From Bacteroidia bacterium (GTDB lineage Bacteria; Bacteroidota; Bacteroidia; NS11-12g; UBA9320), in the NCBI GenBank assembly GCA_029253325.1, contig JAQWZS010000088.1, positions 1-10,715 of the forward strand: 10,715 nt of DNA, in the 5' to 3' direction. Shown here piece after piece: positions 6,478 to 10,715 of the stretch. Below the pieces are notes generated by a model. That model ran no database searches, was not told the DNA's origin, and saw nothing but the letters and a program-made list of their open reading frames with translations. The position numbers were made by a program, and so were the translations under genes. Position 1 is the stretch's first letter; each line of letters begins with the position of its first letter.

Positions 6478-8166
6478 ATGTACATCAGATTAATTTTATT
6501 ACTATTAATAGCCAGTATTAGCTCAATAAATTTGTGGGCACAAAAGCCAAGATTTGGAGAGAAAAAAATATCAAAACGCTTAAAAAAACACATTGAGTAT
6601 CTTGCTAGTGATGAGTTGGAAGGGCGATTGAGTGCGTCTGAAAACGATCGGAAATCGGCTGAGTATATTGCAAAGCAATACAAATCTCTTGGGTTAGAAT
6701 CTGCTGGAGAGGATGGGACGTTTTATCAGTACATGCCTACACCAGATCTTAGGTTAGCTAAATCAAATTCTAATTTAATCTTAGGAGAAGATGCCATGAA
6801 ATTATTTCAAGACTTCTATCCATTGAGTGCTTCTTCAAACAAAGGATCATATAAAGGAGAGGCTGTGAATGTTCATTATGGAATTGAGGATGCTGGACTT
6901 AACCATCAGGATTATGAGAATAAGGAAATTTCTGGAAAAACAGTTTTAATCAAAATGGATATCCCTGGTGGTGTTCATCATCACAATCGATACATCTCAT
7001 GGTCTGGAGTAGAGTATAGAGTAAACTATGCCAAGTCGAGAGGAGCAAAAGCAGTAATTTACTATAGTGCAAATGAGGATTTATTTCCTAGTGGAGAATT
7101 GTCCAAAACATTAAATAATAGTGGAATCCCTATCTTATTTATTAAAAAGGATTTAGATTCTACAGATCAAATTAATATTCAGTTCAACCTTGATATACTA
7201 ATGATTACTAAAAAGGCTCACAATGTGCTAGGATTTATTGATAATCAAGCAGATCAAACAGTAGTGATAGGAGCACATCATGATCATTTGGGTCGTGGCC
7301 AAAAAGGAGGATCTTTAGCAGAAACACTTGGTGACATTCATAATGGTGCGGATGACAATGCAAGTGGAGTAGCAGGCTTATTCGAGATTGCTCGGGCAAT
7401 TATTAAAAAGCCTAAAAAATATATTAATAACAACTACCTTTTTATTGCCTTTTCTGGTGAAGAACAAGGATTGGTAGGGTCTAAATTTTTTGTAAATAGC
7501 CCTTTAATGCGGGATAGGAATGTGAATTTTATGATGAATATGGATATGATTGGTCATTTAGATTCAACAAAAAAGACGTTAATCATCAATGGGGTGGGAA
7601 CATCTCCTGCATGGAACAAAGCCATCGGTGAGATATCTTATCCGCAACGCAAAATTGCAAAAATCAAAACGACTGAAAGCGGAATTGGAGCCTCAGACCA
7701 TACTTCATTTTATTTGGCTAACATTCCAGCAGTTCATTTTTTTACAGGTCAGCATCAATATTATCATAAGCCAACAGACGATCCATCTATTGTTAATTAC
7801 GGTGGAGAGGCATTTGTTATTTCATACATGCTCAAGTTGATTGAAAAACTGAATACTTATGGTGAAATTTCTTTTACTGAGACAGCTAAAAAAGAGCCTT
7901 CTCGCATGAATTTTAAAGTGACTTTAGGAATCATGCCTGATTATATTTTCGACGGTGAGGGGATGCGAGTAGATGGGGTTAAACTTGAAAGACCGGGATC
8001 AAAAGCAGGTATGCAAAAAGGGGATATTATTATTGGTATGGGAGATTCAAACATTGAAAATATTCAAGATTATATGAAAGCCTTATCATCCTACAACAAA
8101 AATGACCAGACAACGGTTACTATAAGAAGAAACAACGAAGTAAAAATATTAAATGTGACTTTTTAA
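6478..8166 (+). CDS. M28 family zinc aminopeptidase with PA-type insert and C-terminal PDZ domain
   Basis: This 562-residue exported metallopeptidase has a signal peptide at residues 1-21 (hydrophobic run ending NLWA before Q22). Residues about 130-235 look like a protease-associated domain inserted before the catalytic core. The di-zinc M28 site is complete: H267 and D269 (GAHHDHLG), bridging D293 (GADDNASG), E328 general base and E329 ligand (SGEEQG), D356 (MNMDMIGH) and H430 (YYHKPTDD). Residues about 480-562 form a PDZ domain (RPGSKAGMQKGDIIIGMGD), an uncommon C-terminal addition to an aminopeptidase that may aid substrate or partner binding. There is no T9SS sorting domain, so it is probably periplasmic or, if lipid-free, released by another route. 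It starts at ATG 6478, one base after the TSUP stop. Family members remove N-terminal residues from peptides; specificity is unknown. Confidence 0.93.
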   Translation: MYIRLILLLLIASISSINLWAQKPRFGEKKISKRLKKHIEYLASDELEGRLSASENDRKSAEYIAKQYKSLGLESAGEDGTFYQYMPTPDLRLAKSNSNLILGEDAMKLFQDFYPLSASSNKGSYKGEAVNVHYGIEDAGLNHQDYENKEISGKTVLIKMDIPGGVHHHNRYISWSGVEYRVNYAKSRGAKAVIYYSANEDLFPSGELSKTLNNSGIPILFIKKDLDSTDQINIQFNLDILMITKKAHNVLGFIDNQADQTVVIGAHHDHLGRGQKGGSLAETLGDIHNGADDNASGVAGLFEIARAIIKKPKKYINNNYLFIAFSGEEQGLVGSKFFVNSPLMRDRNVNFMMNMDMIGHLDSTKKTLIINGVGTSPAWNKAIGEISYPQRKIAKIKTTESGIGASDHTSFYLANIPAVHFFTGQHQYYHKPTDDPSIVNYGGEAFVISYMLKLIEKLNTYGEISFTETAKKEPSRMNFKVTLGIMPDYIFDGEGMRVDGVKLERPGSKAGMQKGDIIIGMGDSNIENIQDYMKALSSYNKNDQTTVTIRRNNEVKILNVTF

Positions 8167-8169
8167 GCC

Positions 8170-9120
8170 ATGAAATTAACTGAATATTTAAAGCCAGATA
8201 ACACATTATTCTCATTTGAAGTACTCCCTCCTCTCAAAGGAAAGAGCATTGATTCACTATATGCAGCCATTGATCCATTGATGGAGTTCAAACCTGCATT
8301 TGTGGATGTTACCTATCATCGTGAGGAATTCATAGAACGTCCTCGAAAAGAAGGCGGTTATGACAAAGTGAGCATCCGTAAACGACCAGGTACGGTGGCT
8401 ATCTGTGCGGCCATTATGAATAAATACCAGGTAGAGGCGGTGCCTCACTTAATTTGTGGTGGTTTTACTAAAGACGAAACTGAAAATGCACTCATCGACT
8501 TAGCCTTTTTGGGTATACAAAATGTGCTAGCTCTTAGAGGGGATAACCTTAAAGACGAACGGATGTTTGTGCCTGAAAAAAATGGAAATAAAAATTCATT
8601 GGGATTGATTCGTCAGATTACGGATTTAAACAATGGGATTTATCAAGATCAAGAACTGAAAAATACCAACGAAACGGACTTTTGTATTGGAGCTGCCGGT
8701 TATCCTGAAAAACATATTGACGCACCAAATATGAATAGCGATTTGAAGTTTTTGAAACGTAAGGTAGATGCAGGAGCAAAGTTCATTACTACACAGATGT
8801 TTTTTGATAATCAAAAGTATTTTGACTATGTCAAAAATTGTCGAGATGCAGGTATTAACGTACCCATTATCCCGGGAATCAAGCCCATCACCAAAAAAGC
8901 TCATTTAAGAAATCTTCCCAAAATTTTTAACATTGATATTCCAGAACCTTTTGCAACGGAATTAGATAAAGCAAAAGACGATGCAGCTGTTCGTCAGATA
9001 GGTATCGAGTGGTGTATTCAGCAGTGCAAAGAATTAAAAGCAAACAATGTCCCTGCATTGCATTTTTATACGATGAGTTTTTCATCGAGCACCAAGGCGG
9101 TTGCTTCTCAGGTATTTTAA
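8170..9120 (+). CDS. metF: methylenetetrahydrofolate reductase
   Basis: This 316-residue cytoplasmic flavoenzyme reduces 5,10-methylenetetrahydrofolate to 5-methyltetrahydrofolate, the methyl donor for methionine synthesis. It is a single (beta-alpha)8 barrel holding FAD. Motifs seen: FSFEVLPP at 14-21 with E17 equivalent to the catalytic Glu28 of E. coli MetF, PHL at 92-94, LALRGDN at 120-126 with D125 contacting FAD, and FITTQMFFD at 205-213 with Q209 at the folate-binding position. It is slightly longer than the E. coli enzyme (296 aa), with an insertion around 128-165 typical of Bacteroidota versions. The ATG at 8170 is three bases after the M28 stop, placing it firmly in the operon. No methionine-biosynthesis partner such as metH lies nearby, and no riboswitch was seen upstream. 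Confidence 0.96.
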   Translation: MKLTEYLKPDNTLFSFEVLPPLKGKSIDSLYAAIDPLMEFKPAFVDVTYHREEFIERPRKEGGYDKVSIRKRPGTVAICAAIMNKYQVEAVPHLICGGFTKDETENALIDLAFLGIQNVLALRGDNLKDERMFVPEKNGNKNSLGLIRQITDLNNGIYQDQELKNTNETDFCIGAAGYPEKHIDAPNMNSDLKFLKRKVDAGAKFITTQMFFDNQKYFDYVKNCRDAGINVPIIPGIKPITKKAHLRNLPKIFNIDIPEPFATELDKAKDDAAVRQIGIEWCIQQCKELKANNVPALHFYTMSFSSSTKAVASQVF

Positions 9121-9126
9121 ACATAC

Positions 9127-10032
9127 ATGCGAGGTATTGTCACAAAATCTACAGGAAGTTGGTACAAAGTTTTAGTTGATGGTAAGGAGGTTGATGCTCG
9201 ATTAAGGGGCAAGATCAGAACACTTAACCTAAAAAGTACAAATCCGGTAGTTGTTGGTGACACGGTTATTCTTGATAATGATGGAGAAGAATACCTCATC
9301 AAAGAGATTGAAGAAAGACAGAATTGCATTGTCAGGAAATCAAATAAATTAAGCAAGCAGTTTCAAATTATTGCAGCAAATATCGATCGAGCTTTTTTGA
9401 TTGTATCGCCAGCTAAACCACACACACCGCAAGGGTTCATTGATCGTTTTTTAGCAACAGCAGAGGCTTATCATATTCCCGTAACGATCCTGCTCAATAA
9501 AAAAGATTTAGATTCCAAAAAGGCATTGCTTCATCGCAATCATTTAATGGAGCTTTATCCAAGTGTTGGGTACGATATTTTTAATGTTAGTTTTTTAGAT
9601 GCAGAAGATGTATCATTCATAGAACAACTTATTGGCAACCAGTGTGTGTTGTTGGCAGGAAATTCTGGGGTGGGGAAGTCCACATTAATCAATGCCATTC
9701 TCCCCGATTGCAACCAAAAAGTAAGTGAAATCTCTTCATCATATCACAAAGGAAGACATACGACCACGTTTGCTCAAATGTTCTTGGGAGAACAAGGCAG
9801 TAAGATTATCGATACACCAGGTATCAAGGATTTTGGGATGGTGCAGACCAAACCCAATCAAGTGAGTCATTACTTCCCCGAGATGAGAAGCCGTTTGGCA
9901 GAGTGTAAGTATAGCAACTGTTTGCACACCGAAGAGCCTGATTGCCAAATTCTAAAGGCCGTTGAAAATCAAGAAATTGCCGTAACACGCTACGTGAATT
10001 ATTTGAGTATCTTGGAAGAGGTGACGGTTTGA
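9127..10032 (+). CDS. rsgA: ribosome small-subunit-dependent GTPase A
   Basis: This 301-residue circularly permuted GTPase acts late in 30S ribosomal subunit maturation and is released after GTP hydrolysis. The domains are in the expected order: an N-terminal OB fold (about 1-70); the permuted G domain with G4 NKKD at 124-127, P-loop GNSGVGKST at 178-186, the threonine-rich G2 segment GRHTTT at 209-214 and G3 DTPG at 229-232; then a C-terminal zinc finger with C260, C265, H267 and C273. All ligands and nucleotide motifs are intact. The ATG at 9127 lies six bases after the metF stop, making it the last gene of the S41 operon. It ends 19 bases from the convergent DUF2452 gene and no clear terminator is visible between them. 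Length is normal for the family. Confidence 0.96.
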   Translation: MRGIVTKSTGSWYKVLVDGKEVDARLRGKIRTLNLKSTNPVVVGDTVILDNDGEEYLIKEIEERQNCIVRKSNKLSKQFQIIAANIDRAFLIVSPAKPHTPQGFIDRFLATAEAYHIPVTILLNKKDLDSKKALLHRNHLMELYPSVGYDIFNVSFLDAEDVSFIEQLIGNQCVLLAGNSGVGKSTLINAILPDCNQKVSEISSSYHKGRHTTTFAQMFLGEQGSKIIDTPGIKDFGMVQTKPNQVSHYFPEMRSRLAECKYSNCLHTEEPDCQILKAVENQEIAVTRYVNYLSILEEVTV

Positions 10033-10051
10033 GGTAGCAAATTAGCTGGTA

Positions 10052-10507
10052 TTAATCCGAAGAAAGCTGCAATGCCTCATCATCCTGCTCTGCCAGAACT
10101 TCCCAAGTACGGTCAGCAAGGAGCAATACACTAGCTAGAAAGTGATCATAGGGCATGTTATTTCCCCATTCGTTGGGAGAGATGAATGAAAGTACTTTAG
10201 CACCGTCTTTCTCATACAAGTGATATTCTTCTCCAATCTTGGGAGTGAATTTCATTTCTGCTTCATAGATGCCATATGAAACTTGGAGCCGATTTTCTAT
10301 TTGACGGACTTGTTCCATAATCGTTTCGGCTTGCTTTTTGAGCATATTAATCTGTTGATTGGCCTGCTTTTGCATGGTCTCAACCGCAGAAGCTTTGATT
10401 TTGCCTTTATTCTCAGCCTTTATTTGAGGAGACGATACCGTAAGTGGAATAGGTGAAAACTTAGCATTACCCGTGTAATAGGGTGTATTTTCATTATTCT
10501 TACTCAT
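10052..10507 (-). CDS. DUF2452 family protein (uncharacterised)
   Basis: This 151-residue cytoplasmic protein starts at the ATG at 10507-10505; a TTG seven codons upstream is in frame but adds a stretch unlike the family. I recognise the DUF2452 pattern: an N-terminal YYTGNAKFSPIPLTVSSP segment, a basic linker (KAENKGKIKASAVETM), a long helix rich in Gln/Lys/Glu (about residues 41-78) that may be a coiled coil, then IYEAEMKFTPKIGEEYHLYE, LSFISPNEWG and a C-terminal helix with LLADRTWEVL. The family also includes a human homologue (C1orf50, from memory). No enzymatic motif or membrane segment is visible and the function is unknown. It lies 42 bases downstream of the 4-hydroxyphenylpyruvate dioxygenase gene on the same strand, so the two are probably co-transcribed. 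Convergent with rsgA. Confidence 0.85.
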   Translation of the reverse strand: MSKNNENTPYYTGNAKFSPIPLTVSSPQIKAENKGKIKASAVETMQKQANQQINMLKKQAETIMEQVRQIENRLQVSYGIYEAEMKFTPKIGEEYHLYEKDGAKVLSFISPNEWGNNMPYDHFLASVLLLADRTWEVLAEQDDEALQLSSD

Positions 10508-10524
10508 ATTGAAAGATAAACACG

Positions 10525-10539
10525 CCAATCATCGATTGG
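10525..10539. repeat. palindrome between hppD and the DUF2452 gene
   Basis: CCAATC (10525-10530) and GATTGG (10534-10539) are perfect inverted arms around ATC. On the plus strand TTTT follows; on the minus strand, the direction of the flanking genes, no T-run follows immediately. It could be an operator or a weak stem-loop in the hppD-DUF2452 transcript. Confidence 0.4.
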
Positions 10540-10549
10540 TTTTATCGAT

Positions 10550-10715
10550 CTATAGTGTGCCTCTGCGTTCTTGCTCTGCTTCTATGCTTTCGAAGAGTGC
10601 TTGAAAATTTCCTTTGCCAAAGGATTTTGCTCCTTTTCGTTGGATGATTTCAAAAAATAGGGTCGGTCTATCTTCTACTGGCTTGGTGAATATCTGAAGG
10701 AGATAGCCTTCCTCA
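10550..10715 (-). CDS. hppD: 4-hydroxyphenylpyruvate dioxygenase, C-terminal part
   Basis: This is the last 54 codons of a minus-strand gene that enters from the right edge and ends at the TAG at 10552-10550. The enzyme converts 4-hydroxyphenylpyruvate to homogentisate using Fe(II) and O2, in tyrosine catabolism. Visible are GYLLQIFTKPVEDRPTLFFE, then IIQRKGAKSFGKGNFQALFE and the closing RGTL, which is the highly conserved HPPD C-terminus. The Glu of LFFEIIQR is the third iron ligand of the family's two-His/one-Glu site; the histidines lie outside the window. The C-terminal helix (GKGNFQALFESIE) that gates the active site is intact. The full family length is about 350-390 residues, so most of the gene is missing. 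The same-strand DUF2452 gene follows after 42 bases. Confidence 0.95.
   Translation of the reverse strand, partial: EEGYLLQIFTKPVEDRPTLFFEIIQRKGAKSFGKGNFQALFESIEAEQERRGTL

Noticed and set aside
7589..7840. 83-codon plus-strand open frame within the M28 peptidase gene
   Set aside because: It is an alternate frame over the region encoding M28 ligands such as H430; the composition is unnatural and no start signal is visible.
8110..8175. SAM or other riboswitch before metF
   Set aside because: The gap to the preceding gene is three bases and no leader structure is possible outside coding sequence.
10033..10051. Terminator between convergent rsgA and DUF2452 genes
   Set aside because: Only a 3-4 bp AGC/GCT pairing is visible and there is no T-run, so it is not supportable.
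10516..10523. A separate promoter for the DUF2452 gene (minus-strand TATCTTTC)
   Set aside because: It differs from TAnnTTTG at the last base, lacks a well-placed TTG and would begin transcription almost on the start codon; co-transcription with hppD is likelier.
10508..10528. Longer DUF2452 protein starting at a TTG at 10528
   Set aside because: The seven extra residues (MACLSFN) are unlike the family and the start would fall in the palindrome; the ATG at 10507 fits better.
1..10715. Mobile elements, CRISPR arrays, tRNA genes or defence systems
   Set aside because: No transposase, integrase, regularly spaced repeats, tRNA-like cloverleaf or defence-protein motif was seen; all the genes present, except the unidentified mature domain of the T9SS cargo, belong to recognised chromosomal families.

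Overview
The window looks like chromosomal core sequence from a member of the Bacteroidota. The evidence is a type IX secretion (T9SS) C-terminal sorting domain, exact TAnnTTTG -7 promoter elements in five gaps, few Shine-Dalgarno sequences, AT-rich DNA, and protein families with a Bacteroidota flavour (a CtpA-type S41 protease directly after rpmH-rnpA-yidD, and a DUF2452 protein). I cannot name a genus. I see no mobile element, CRISPR array, tRNA, rRNA or sign of recent transfer. No stretch longer than about 130 bases lacks a gene.

Layout. 1-685 (minus) is the N-terminal 228 codons of an ALDH7-type aminoadipate-semialdehyde dehydrogenase, running off the left edge. A 115-bp divergent promoter region separates it from an aminopeptidase P gene (801-2096, plus). 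Next comes a single-gene unit for a secreted T9SS cargo protein (2229-2972), with its own promoter and a strong intrinsic terminator. The translation/RNA-processing cluster rpmH-rnpA-yidD follows (3154-3941); the 53-codon rpmH is easily missed. After a 97-bp gap with a promoter and inverted repeats comes a tightly packed five-gene operon (4039-10032): S41 C-terminal processing protease, TSUP/TauE-type permease, M28 metallopeptidase with a C-terminal PDZ domain, methylenetetrahydrofolate reductase and the ribosome-assembly GTPase RsgA, with gaps of only 1-6 bases. It converges on a minus-strand pair at the right edge: a DUF2452 protein (10052-10507) and the C-terminal 54 codons of 4-hydroxyphenylpyruvate dioxygenase (10550-10715).

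How the genes fit together. The two edge genes act in amino-acid catabolism (lysine via aminoadipate semialdehyde; tyrosine via homogentisate). Aminopeptidase P and the two operon proteases process peptides in the cytoplasm and envelope respectively. rpmH-rnpA-yidD is the widely conserved ribosome / RNase P / membrane-insertion cluster. The five-gene operon mixes envelope proteolysis, a predicted anion or sulfur-compound permease, folate/methionine metabolism and 30S maturation, so co-transcription here probably reflects growth-linked expression more than one pathway.

I do not see a clear undescribed system. The items most worth a second look are the uncharacterised DUF2452 gene downstream of hppD, the T9SS cargo with an unrecognised domain, the inverted repeats overlapping the S41 operon promoter, the two consecutive TTG start codons, and the very short aminopeptidase leader.
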